This document shows, one piece after another, positions 12,310 through 23,700 of a DNA stretch of 64,000 bases. The stretch's first letter is position 1. Each line of letters starts with the position of its first letter. The notes beneath the pieces are model-generated. The model was not told the DNA's origin. It made no database searches and saw nothing but the letters and a program-made list of their open reading frames with translations. Made by a program: the position numbers and the translations under genes. Source of the DNA: Chamaelirium japonicum (taxonomy: Eukaryota > Streptophyta > Magnoliopsida > Liliales > Melanthiaceae); contig OX393550.1 of NCBI GenBank assembly GCA_947650365.1, forward strand, positions 48,406,440 through 48,470,439. Direction: 5' to 3'.

Positions 12310-12755
12310 AGCCCTAAAGTTTGAAATATCTGCATAATACCCCTTTTGTCAAGTACTTCATTTTCTCATTTGATGATTTTTATCTGATTAAAACTAATTA
12401 CACTCTGTAGTTTAGCTCAAAAATACTTAAGCACTCTGTAGTTTATTTTGTTCCAAATCGCTCCCTAAAGTTTGAAATGTTAGCACAATACCCCTTTTGT
12501 CAACTACTTAATTAGGGGTGTGCAGGATCCAAACCAAACCGACCAAACCAACCCAAACCAAACTGACCGAATTTGATCGGTTTCAACACTCTCAACGGAT
12601 CGGATTGGATTAGGTTTTCTAAAAACCGATATGATTGGATCGGTTATCGGATTTGTCAATTAAAAACTGACCTAAACCGAACCAAACTGGACTAGTACTT
12701 TGCGGGCTAATACTTTGCGGGCTAGTAGGATCAACACACTCAACGGATCGGATTT
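12310..12755. mobile_element. MITE-derived segments inside CACTA element 2
   Basis: 12315-12515 contains the unit around AAAGTTTGAAAT, CAAGTACTT and TTTTTATCTGAT that also occurs at about 26945-27175, 35060-35290 and 43776-44062, a dispersed MITE family with GGGTAAATTATAC-type ends. At about 12516 a sequence starting TTAGGGGTGTGCA follows, with AACCAAACCGACC-like repeats, resembling an hAT-type MITE 5' end. Neither has both ends visible here. Confidence 0.5.
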
Positions 12756-12757
12756 TA

Positions 12758-13115
12758 GGGTTAGGGTTTAGGTTTTAGGATTTAGGGTTTAGGGTTTTAG
12801 GGTTAGGGTTTAGGGTTTTAGGGTTTAGGTGTTTAGGGTTTAGGTTTAGGGTTTAGGGTTTTAGGGGTTAGGGTTAGGGTTTAGGGTTAGGATTTAGGGT
12901 TTTAGGTTTTAGGGTTTAGGTTCTAGGGTTAGGATTAGGGTTTAGGTTTAGGAGTTAGGGTTTAGGGTTTAGGTTTAGGAGTTAGGGTTTTAGGGTTTAG
13001 GGTTTAGGTTTAGGGTTTAGGAGTTAGGGTTTAGGGTTTTAGGGTTAGTGTTTAGGGTTTAGGTTTCAGGGTTAAGGTTTAGGGTTTAGGGTTTAGGGTT
13101 TAGGGGTTAGGGTTT
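12758..13115. repeat. Degenerate telomere-like TTTAGGG array
   Basis: About 360 bp of imperfect TTTAGGG, TTAGGG and TTTTAGGG units lie on the plus strand inside CACTA element 2, upstream of its gene. The units match the plant telomere repeat TTTAGGG with many one-base slips. This is an interstitial array, not a chromosome end. Confidence 0.9.
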
Positions 13116-13159
13116 AGGATGTTATATTGGCGAAGTTAAAAAATATTTTTTTTAACCTA

Positions 13160-13400
13160 AACGCTAAACCCTAACCTGGATTGTTTCATATGTAAATTGG
13201 ACTGTTAGAAAATGAATATCTTACTGTTTCATATGTAAATCAAATTGTTTCATATATAAATCATATTGTTTCATATGTATATCATATTGTTTTATACTGT
13301 TTCATATGTAAATTAAACTGTTTCATATTGTTTCATATGTAAATCATATTGTTTCATATGTAAATCAAACTGTTATTTATATCATATTATTTCGTATAGA
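13160..13400. repeat. Short tandem repeat, TGTTTCATATGTAAATCA-like
   Basis: About ten imperfect copies of an 18-22 bp unit (TTGTTTCATATGTAAATCA with variants) occur just upstream of the TNPA-like start codon. It may form part of the promoter or 5' leader of that gene. Confidence 0.75.
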
Positions 13401-13419
13401 AAAATATTACTGCTTTCAG

Positions 13420-15146
13420 ATGGCATCGCGGTCGAAGGTTCGTAGAGGCAGGGGTGGGCTAGCTCGGAGCGCTCCGGCTGCCACCGCAGGGTCCGAGGCC
13501 GAGCCCTCCGGATCTGGTAGTGTTGTTCCTCTCTCCACACCAGCTCCTGATGAGGTTGCAGCCTCCGGAGCTTCGAGCAGTGCTCAGTACTCGGCTACAA
13601 CGTTTACGCCCACAGGTAATGTTTAGATCTAAAGTTTTATACATGTTGTAAATACTTTTTCAGTACTGATGTATATTTTATTTGCAGGGTCGAGGATCAC
13701 CAGGCACGTAGGCGACCGGGGTATGATGATGGCCCGGCGCTTGTCGACCTTACGCGAGCCGCTTTCCCTACAGTGGAGCGGTAGGACCTTTATAGGTGAG
13801 CACGCTTCTAACACCGCCACGTGGGTCGGTATGATAGTAAAGGAGGAGAGGAATGACCCTAATATGGGGATAAAGGGGTGGAAGAACATTGATGCATCCT
13901 ATAAGGAGAGGATGTATCAAGTCATTTTGGTACGTTAGTTTTATTAAAGCATTTTAGAATAATATCGTACTTCTTTATAATTTGATTTGATAAAATTACT
14001 TGTTTCTAAATTGATTTTACAGGAGAAATTTAAATGAGAGAACATGGAAACCGATACCCATCGGGAGGACTTGTGGAATACGATGAGTGAGTGGTACAGG
14101 GATTACCGTTACGAGCTCTACCAGCCCTACTGTTACTTGGTCGGCGAGCCAGCTGAGGAGTTACAGGCTGCGACCGTGACGAGAGATGTGATACCGCTAC
14201 ACGTTCTACAGTTTTTGATCGCTCACTAGGCCACCCCTCAGTTTTAGGTATAATTATTATTTTGTTGATTCGTACTTGTTTTAATGTTATACTAAAAATT
14301 TGTATTGATGTTTCAAAATTTAATCGATTGATACAGGCGAGTTCTGCTAAAGGCAAGCAGAATAGAAATGCCTCGACGACACCTGCTCCAGTGAGGGGGA
14401 GGACCTCCATGCCCCAGCTTGCCCAGCAGCTGGTAAATGATACAAATATTTTATTATTTAAAGCTCTATAAATGTTATATTAACTCATCTATTTATTTTA
14501 TATGTCAAACAGATATAGTCCTTGGGCCACGAGCCTAATCGGATTGACCTTTTTGAGGCCTCTAGGAGGCGGCGTACCGATGGAGCATTTATGGACGATA
14601 GGGTTGCCTCGCAAATGGTAAGTAATTAAATTACTGTTAATATATTCGTATATGTATGCCATAAAATATCATTGAATAGCATTGGTTGTTTTCATATATG
14701 AGAGAATGCGACTTATGGTGACCCCGTCGGGCGAGGCCGGCTCCTCCTCCAGCTTAGTATCTGTCGACTCAGCGATGGATACTGTGCTCAGACCTGCCAC
14801 GCACGGCCGTGTCCTCTGTACGGGCCTTAGAGTCACGCCCTCCTCCTACTTTGGACGAGAGGCTATGCGCTCGAGGGCACGGGACACCCAGACCGGTGCT
14901 ATCACTCAGTTGCAATCTGCGCTAGACGTGGAGCGCGAGCAGAGGCAGGCCCTCAAGCACATGGTTGAGGCAGAGCAAGAGCAGAGGCAAACCCTCGAGC
15001 AGAGGGTTGAGGCGGAGAGGCAGGCCCTCAAGCGTAGGGTTGAGACGGAGAGGAAGGCCCTCGATAAGGAAAGAGAAACTCGCTGGGCACTGGAGCGTCG
15101 GCTTAATGACTTCATAAGCCGGTCTAGCGGTGGCTCATGCTCATGA
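13420..15146 (+). pseudogene. Ptta/En/Spm-type (TNPA-like) transposon gene, Transposase_24, decayed
   Basis: Inferred exons are 13420-13615, 13688-13929, 14023 to about 14247, about 14336-14430, about 14514-14618 and about 14700-15146, joined at GT-AG sites. The second gene of CACTA elements encodes a nuclear protein thought to bind the subterminal repeats. The middle exons fit the Ptta/En/Spm pattern (WYRDYRYELYQ, then ...NRIDLFEASRRRRTDGAFMDD). The last exon is a long coiled coil of EREQRQAL / EAERQAL heptads, ending NDFISRSSGGSCS. In-frame stops occur at 14035 (TGA where Trp is usual), 14227 and 14245. The start is the first ATG after the short tandem repeats. Confidence 0.8.
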
Positions 15147-15224
15147 TCAGGTACTTACTAATCTTTATAATATTAGTAAAAAATATAAATTTTACTAATT
15201 TGAGTTTAGATCATATTATCACGC

Positions 15225-18200
15225 TAACATGCTAACTTATGGTTTTCCAACACTTAGACTCTGAATTGGTCAATCGGATCGTAAATTGTTAAAATTTCCA
15301 ATTAAAACTCGCTCGCAAGTCCGAAATACGAAATAATTCCAAGTACGAATTATCGGATGCCAATCCGATGACGATCCGATCGAATCCAAACCTATTTCAA
15401 ATCCGAAACACGCTAACTTATGATTTTCCAACGCTTAGACTCTAAATCGGTCAATCGGATCGTAAATTGTTAAAATTTCCAATTAGAACTCGCTCGCAAG
15501 TCCGAAATATGGAATAATTCCAAGTATGAATTATCGGATGCCGATCCGATGACGATCCAATCGAATCCAAACCTATTTCAAATCCGAAACACGCTAACTT
15601 ATGATTTTTCAACACTTATACTCTAAATCGGTTAATCGGATCGTAAATTGTTAAAATATCCAATTAGAACTCGCTCGCAAGTCCGAAATACGGAATAATT
15701 CCAAGTACGAATTATCGGATGTCGATCCAATGACTATCCGATCGAATCCAAACCTATTTCAAATCCGAAAAACGCTAACTTATAATTTTCCAACACTTAG
15801 ACTCTAAATCGGTTAATCGGATCGTAAATTGTTAAAATTTTCAATTAGAACTCGCTCACAAGTCCGAAATACAGAATAATTCCAAGTACGAATTATCGGA
15901 TGCCGATCCGATGACTATCCGATCGAATCTAAACTTATTTCAAATCCGAAACACGCTAACTTATGATTTTCCAACACTTAGACTCTAAATCGGTCAATCA
16001 GATCGTAAATTGTTAAAATTTCCAATTAGAACTCGCTCGCAAGTCCGAAATATGGAATAATTCCAAGTATGAATTATCGGATGTCGATCCGATGACGATC
16101 CGATCGAATCCAAACCTATTTCAAATCCGAAACACGCTAACTTATGATTTTCCAATACTTAGACTCTAAATCGGTCAATCGGATCGTAAATTGTTAAAAT
16201 ATCCAATTAGAACTAGCTCGCAAGTCCGAAATACGGAATAATTCCAAGTACGAATTATCGGATGCCGATCCAATGACTATTCGATCGAATCCAAACCTAT
16301 TTCAAATCCGAAACACGCTAACTTATGATTTTCCAACACTTAGACTCTAAATCGGACAATCGGATCGTAAATTGTTAAAATTTTCAATTAGAACTCGCTC
16401 GCAAGTCTGAAATACGAAATAATTCCAAGTACGAATTATCGGATGCCGATATGATGACTATCCGATCGAATCCAAACCTATTTCAAATCCGAAACACGCT
16501 AACTTATGATTTTCCAACACTTAGACTCTAAATCGATGAATCGGATCGTAAATTGTTAAAATATCCAATTAGAACTCGCTCGTAAGTCCGAAATATGAAA
16601 TAATTCCAAGTACAAATTATCAGATGCCGATCCGATGACGATCCGATCGAATCCAAACCTATTTCAAATCCGAAACACGCTAACTTATGATTTTCCAACG
16701 CTTAGACTCTAAATCGGTCAATCGGATCGTAGATTGTTAAAATTTACAATTAGAACTCGCTCGCAAGTCCGAAATAAGGAATAATTCCAAGTACGAATTA
16801 TCAGATGCCGATCCGATGACTATCCGATCGAATCCAAACCTATTCAAATCCGAGACACGCTAACTTATGATTTTCAACGCTTAGACTCTAAATCGGTCAA
16901 TCGGAGCGTAAATTGTTAACATTTTCAATTAGAACTCGCTCGCAAGTCCGAAATACGAAATAATTCTAACTACGATTTATCGGATGCCGATCCGATGACG
17001 ATCCGATCGAATCCAAACCTATTTCAAATCCAAAACACGCTAACTTATGATTTTTCAACGCTTAGACTCTAAATTGGTCAATCGAAGCGTAAATTGTTAA
17101 AATATCCAATTAGAACTCGTTCGCAAGTCCGAAATATGAAATAATTCCAAGTACGAATTATCGGATGCCGATCTAATGACGATCCGATATAATCCAAATC
17201 TATTTTGAATCTGAAACACGTTAACTTATGATTTTTCAATGCTTAGACTCTAAATTGGTCAATCGGAGCATAAATTGTTAAAATATCCAATTAGAACTCG
17301 CTCTCAAGTTCAAAATACAAAAATAAGCCAAGTACAAATTATTGGATGCCGATCCGATGACGATCCGATCAAATCCAAACCTATTTTGAATCCTAAACAC
17401 GCTAACTTATGATTTTTCAACGCTTAGACTCTAAATTGATCAATCGGAGCGTAAATTTTTAAAATATCCAATTAGAACCCACTCGCAAGTCCGAAATACG
17501 AAATAATTCTAACTACGATTTATCGGATGCTGATCCGATGATGATCCGATCGAATTCAAACCTATTTCAAATCCAATACATGCTAACTTATGATTTTTCA
17601 AAGCTTAGACTCTAAATTGGTCAATCAGAGCGTAAATTGTTAAAATATCCAATTAGAACTCACTTGCAAGTTCGAAATACGAAATAATTTTAACTATAAA
17701 TTATCAAATATTGATCCGATGATAATCCGATCAAATCCAAACCTATTTCAAATCTGAAACACGCTAACTTATGATTTTTCAACGCTTAGACTCTAAATCG
17801 GTCATCAGATCGTAAATTGTTAAAATTTCCAATTAGAACTCGCTCGCAAGTCCGAAATACAGAATAATTCCAAGTACGAATTATCGGATGTCTATCCGAT
17901 GACGATCCGATCGAATCCAAACCTATTTCAAATCCGAAATACGCTAACTTATGATTTTTCAACGCTTAGACTCTAAATTGGTCAATCGGAGCATAAATTG
18001 TTAAAATATCCAATTAGAAGTCGCTCGCAAATTCGAAATACAAAAATAAGCCAAGTACGAATTATCGAATGCCGATCCGATGATGATCCAATCGAATCTA
18101 AACCAATTTTGAATCTGAAACATGCTAACTTATAATTTTTCAACGCTTAGACTCTAAATTGGTCAATCGGAGCGTAAATTGTTAACATATCCAATTAGAA

Positions 18201-19235
18201 CTCGCTCACAAGTCCGAAATACAAAATAATTCTAAGTACCAATTATTGGATGCCGATCCGATCGAATCCAAACCTATTTCAAATCCGAAACACGCTAACT
18301 TATGATTTTTCAATGCTTAGACTCTAAATTGGTCAATCAGAGCATAAATTGTTGAAATATTCAATTAGATCTCGCTCGCAAGTCCGAAATATGAAATAAT
18401 TCCAAGTACGAATTATCAGATACTGATCCGATGACGATCCGATCGAATCCAAACCTATTTCAAATTCGAAACATGCTAACTTATGATTTTTCAATGCTTA
18501 GACTCTAAATTGATCAATCGGAGGGTAAATTGTTAAAATATCCAATTAGAACTCGCTCGCAAGTCCGAAATACAAAATAATTCCAAGTATAAATTATCGG
18601 ATGTCGATCCGATGATGATCCGATCGAATGCAAACCTATTTCAAATCCGAAACACGCTAACTTATAATTTTTCAACGCTTTGACTCTAAATTGGTCAATC
18701 GGAGGGTAAATTGTTAAAATATCCAATTAGAATTCGCTCACAAATCCGAAATATGAAATAATCCCAAGTACAAATTATCGGATACCGATCTGATGATGAT
18801 CCAATCGAATCCAAACATATTTCAAATCCGAAACACGCTAACTTATGATTTTTCAACGCTTAGACTCTAAATTGGTCAATCAGAGCGTAAGTTGTTAAAA
18901 TATCCAATTAGAACTCGCTCGCAAGTCCGAAATACGAAATAATTCCAAGTACGAATTATCGGATGCTGATTCGATGACGATCCGATAGAATCCAAACCTA
19001 TTTTGGATCCGAAACACGCTAACTTATGATTTTTCAACACTTAGACTCTAAATTGGTCAATTGGAGCGTAAGCTATTAAAATATCTAATTATAACTCGCT
19101 CGCAATTCCAAAATACAAAATAATTCCAAGTACGAATTATCGAATGCCGATCTGATAACGATCCGATCGAATCCAAACCAATTTCAAATCCGAAACACGC
19201 TAACTTATGATTTTTCAACGCTTAGACTCTCAATT
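15225..19235. repeat. ~180-bp tandem array inside CACTA element 2 (about 22 units)
   Basis: This is the reverse complement of the array in element 1, with the same landmarks (AACTTATGATTTTCCAACAC, AATTATCGGATGCCGATCCG). Units toward the right (about 16900-19200) diverge more and use the variant TTTTTCAACGCTTAGACTCT and CAATCGGAGCGTAAATTG, forming a sub-family not prominent in element 1. Confidence 0.95.
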
Positions 19236-19693
19236 ATAGATATAAACTATTTTTTTTAACAAATACATATTAATTGTAGGTGCCGAGTGGCATGGCGTGG
19301 TTGAGATAGGGCACGCATATTTTTTCAGTTTTGGATTGTGTAAAATAATTTTGTAATAAATATGTGGTTATTTTTTGGTCTTGTCTATAATTGTTTGGTA
19401 TTGTGGTAGTATTTGGTAATATTTGATAATTTATGGTAATATTTGATAAATTATTGCAATATTTGATAAATTGTGGTAATATTTGATTTAGTCAATTATG
19501 ATAATATTTGAATATATTGTGGTATTATTGTAAATCACAGGAATTATATAACATTATTTCTGTAATTTTTTAAAAAAAAAATCATATTTTTTTACCGACA
19601 GAATATATCAATTTCGTCGGCAATAATATATATATATATATTTTAATTATTTATATATTACCGACAAAAATTATATTTCCGTCGATAATATAT

Positions 19694-19768
19694 AAAGTAA
19701 CAATATATGACATCCCAACACAACCACCTTGAGAGCTTTAAAAGTAAAAGTAACAATATATGACATCC
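19694..19768. repeat. 22-bp direct repeat at the junction of CACTA 2 and copy A
   Basis: A 22-bp sequence (AAAGTAACAA...GACATCC) occurs at 19694-19715 and again at 19747-19768. Copy B has it once, inside the corresponding unique sequence (near 38546). The first occurrence sits exactly between the broken CACTA subterminal repeats and the first base of homology with copy B. Confidence 0.85.
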
Positions 19769-19818
19769 TTAAAAGTGAAGTGTGATGCTGATTCTGGGAT
19801 AATACACAACAAATAGAG

Positions 19819-19860
<42 letters not shown>

Positions 19861-20749
19861 CTCTCATCAAACTTCTTGTTGGTCTCTTGGTTTGTTTCCG
19901 ATCTCTCATGTGGTCTCTGGCAATTCTCTTGTGTGCTAAAGGTATGCACAAGGACTTGTCAAAGGGTTTGATGGCGCGAAAAAGGTATGATCGTACTTTC
20001 TTGTTATTTTTTTTGGTGAAATCCTTCTAGCATTGCACTAGCCATGACTAATAGTAAAAATCTCTCGCTCCTCCGGTGTACTTAGCCTGGTTTGGTGAAC
20101 CACCTAAATCATTGTGTGTTTATTTTTTTGTTCTTCTCTTCTGATTGATCAACTTGTTCTGTATTGCCATAAAGATCAATTCATAGAACCTCGCTGCCGG
20201 ATAACAGACAGTACCGACAACGGCAGACAGTCGGAGATGGATATGTGGCTATTTATGTGGACTGCGGGTGGTGGTTTTCACCACACATTACTGGGGGCAA
20301 CACAATTGCAGGTGCTGCTCTTAGTAACATGTACCTGCCCCTAAAAATTATGTTGCCCCTAGTAATATGAGGTCTAGTTTTGTAGGAAGCATGGGCTGCA
20401 TATAGATTTTTGTCTGTTGGGGCTCATGGTGATTGTGTTTGGCACCTTAACCAAGTCAACTAGTCCAGAACTACTTTGTGAGCACTGCACTAAGGGGGGT
20501 AGCTGAGAAGGTGGTAAACTTGTTGGACCGTATTAGTCTGGTCAAGCGCATGGATGGATGGTTGAATTAAACCAAACATGGTGGCCATGTTTTTCAAATA
20601 TGTTGAGCTCAATAACTGCCCCTGTTCTTCTTTGAAATTACAGAAATAGCCCTTGTGCTGTAAAACAATGGAGTGGTATAGAGCTTTGTTGCTCAATTTT
20701 TTGTAAATAATTATATTTGAGACAATGACAATATACAGCAAAACCAAGC
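19769..20749. other. 3' flank of WAT1-related gene A
   Basis: This holds a (GA)n microsatellite at about 19821-19856 and otherwise unique-looking DNA that is matched in copy B (38560-39612). The 3' untranslated region should lie at its right side, just left of the stop codon at 20750. No further gene is recognisable. Confidence 0.5.
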
Positions 20750-23700
20750 TCAAGACAAGAGAGGTTTCTCGATGTCGATCGACTGTGTGCTGCTCTCCTT
20801 CGAGCTAGGGAGAATGGTGCCTTCTTTCTTCATCGCCCATAGCACCATATAAAGCCCGAAAAACATCACGAGCATCCCCCCAAAACTGCAACACAGCACA
20901 CTTTGATTAAGTATTTTGATTGTTAGGTCGATCATTACGCGATTAGTCGAATCTGAGCGTGGAGTTTGGACTCAGTTCAATGAACGAGCCAAGTTCAAGT
21001 AGACCAAAGCTCGACTCGATTGAGCCCACGAACGTGTCGTAAGCCAAGTATTTGTGTTCCAAATTTTTGGCCAAGTCTAGAGTTTGTGAACAAGCTAAGC
21101 ATTGGCTAGCTCGGTGATGGCTTGGGAGTTTAGGGTTGTTTAATAAAGAAGCCAAGCTCAAACTAGCCATAGCGTGGCTCCGTTCTATCGTTATTCGAGC
21201 GAAGCCAGGCTTGAACAACCAAGCATGTGATCAAACAAAGCTCAAACGAACTGAAGCTTGGCTTGGATCGGCTAATTTGCAACCCTACTTGGGACCAAAG
21301 GCAATTATAATTAGGAGACTTCATTGGAAAATGATATTAGTATAAACACCGATGTAACAAATTAATTAAATTTAGTAGTATACCTTTCCAATTTGATGAT
21401 TTGCCCTAAGATTATCGCCGAAAGGAATGCAGAGCAAACAGTTTGGATGGGGCTGAACATGGAGGCGAGGACCGGCCCCTTCTTCTTGACAGCCCATGTT
21501 TGGAATCCTATGCAGACCGAGCTTAAGCTGCCTCCCTGTAGCCATCGCAGAAAAATCAATTAGGATCATTAAGTGACAGTTAAGAAAGACGATCGAAACC
21601 CTAGGTTAACTTAGATTACTCAAAAAAAAATCTAGGTTAGCTACTAATATTTTGTTTTGTTGTAGTACCAAGAGCACGATCGCAACAATGGTGGAGATGC
21701 TAATGGTAGGAGACCCGGCGTCCAACTTCCCTTCCAAGAGGACCTGCCCCAATGCTGTAAAAATCGCGCCCAATATCGAGGTCACCCCACAAAGGGTGAA
21801 AGGAGCGGGGAAGTTGATCATCGTCATAGCCTGCAATGCCGCATAGTTTTTGTTATGATATGTATCACAAAATCCGAGGTTAGACTATGAGTCATATTTT
21901 GCATGTCAGTCGATCCCAATACTGGAAAAAAATTTATTACTATATGATAATTCTTTCAATATAGTCGGTTTTTTTGACCCTCTTTGCGGTCTTATATATC
22001 CCTTGCTGAAAAAAAAGCAATTCCTCGGATGTAAAACTTGAAAATTAAGATCCGAAGAGGCATTTTTTAATTAGGCCAATTAACTTAGGGGCAAGGTCAA
22101 AATTCAAGAAAAAATTCTTAATAATTTTTTTTTTTTGAGAATATAAGTCGATGTGGTGTGCATATGTCACCGTTCACTGCATCGGAAAATACATTGAAGA
22201 TGCACGCCACATCGATCGTCATTGTCTACCCAAAAAAAAAGGGAAATTTTATTCATACCCCAAAAATCTGTAATTAGCCCCCGTATCCCTAGCGTTTCTC
22301 AATAACTTACTCAACAATCCTTTAATACCAACAATGCCCTTTTTTTTATACCCCAAACCCCAAAGCCCCTGCTCAGCGTCTTTTGTACCCCAACCCAACC
22401 CAATGTTCGTTTAAACTTAGCCCCGCCCAACCCGTCGGGTTGTGCGGGGTGGGTTCGGGTTAACCCGCCCAAAGTCGGGTTGGGTTCGGGTTGGCCCGCC
22501 CAAGTTGCAGCTAGGGGTGGCAATGAGTCGTGTCGGGTTCGTGTCGTGTCCAAAACCCCTAGACCCGGACCCGACCCGTTTAACTAATCGTGTCTAGATC
22601 CTAAACTCGTACCCGACTCGCTAATAAACAGGTAGACACGATAAGACCCGATAAGACCCGTTTACCACCCAGATCTATTCAATTGACCCGATTTGACCCA
22701 ATCCGACTTGACCCGACCTGACCCGAAAGACCCACTGGTTTTATATATTATAGTATCGGATTGCTGGTAGACCCGACCCGACATGACCTATTGAATACTA
22801 AACGGGTCTTCCTAGGTCTACCGTGTCCAGACCCTAAACCCGGACCCGACCCGTTTAATAAACGGGTCTATCGTGTCGACCCGTTTACGACCCGAACCCG
22901 TTTAGCCTTGACCCAGACCCGCTAACTTCGTGTCGGGTCCTGTCGGGTCGAGGAGAAATGATTCGGGTTGGGCTCGGATTAGCCCGCCCAAATTCGGATT
23001 GGGTTCGGGTTGGGTTCAGGTTGGCCCGCCAAAGTTGCAGCTCTACTTGTGCATGGGTTTATTTAAGAGTGGGGTGTATTCAAGAGTGCATATAATTGGG
23101 GTATATTTAAGGGGGTATGTGTTTGATTGGGGTATAATCAAGTTGGGGCGGCCATTTAACTGGGGTGTATTGAAGGTGGGGTGTAAGGGTGAAGGGTATT
23201 TTTGGGATAGGAATGGGGTATGGAAAAAAAATATGGGGTGTATTCAAGTTCGTTGGAAATGGGGGCTAATTACAGATTTATGGGGTATGAATAATATTTC
23301 CCAAAAAAAAAGGTAAATTATACATAGACCCCCTATAGTTTGGCCTATTATCACTTACATCCTCTTTTTTTTTTTTTTTGGAAATTCAACTATCCTTCAT
23401 AACCCCTATTAATTCTTTGGATTTGCCTGGTTACTGAGTTCACCAGATACCAAGTCCATAGAATTATTAGGTTTTACAAGGGATGTTGGTCTATTATTGA
23501 TAACATTTAAATCATTACAAATGGAGTCTCGGACACACATAGGTATCGAGATGGATGACCAATCCTGAAAACAGGAGTGGTTCACAGAGAACTTGGCTAA
23601 ATTATGGGCTGCTTCGTTGCCTCCTCTGGGGACGAATCTGACGGAGTTTCCTGGGATCTGCTGCAACATCATGCGACAATCTTTGATAATTGAGATCAAT

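Larger units (their letters stand above)
11671..19693 (+). mobile_element. CACTA (En/Spm) transposon, element 2, right end lost
   Basis: It starts CACTACAAGAAATAGG at 11671 with CCGACGG / CCGTCGGT subterminal repeats (to about 12030). It is the same family as element 1 in opposite orientation: the C-rich block, coiled-coil gene end, ~180-bp array and flanking AT-rich segment all appear in mirrored order. At the right, subterminal repeats (19590-19690) match element 1 at about 1230-1340, but the last ~320 bp with the terminal CACTA are missing; the sequence runs directly into duplicated copy A. No TNP2 coding region is present, so it was already a deletion derivative or lost that gene. Confidence 0.88.

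Noticed and set aside
12758-13115. True chromosome end suggested by TTTAGGG repeats
   Set aside because: The repeats are degenerate, short and flanked on both sides by one CACTA element.
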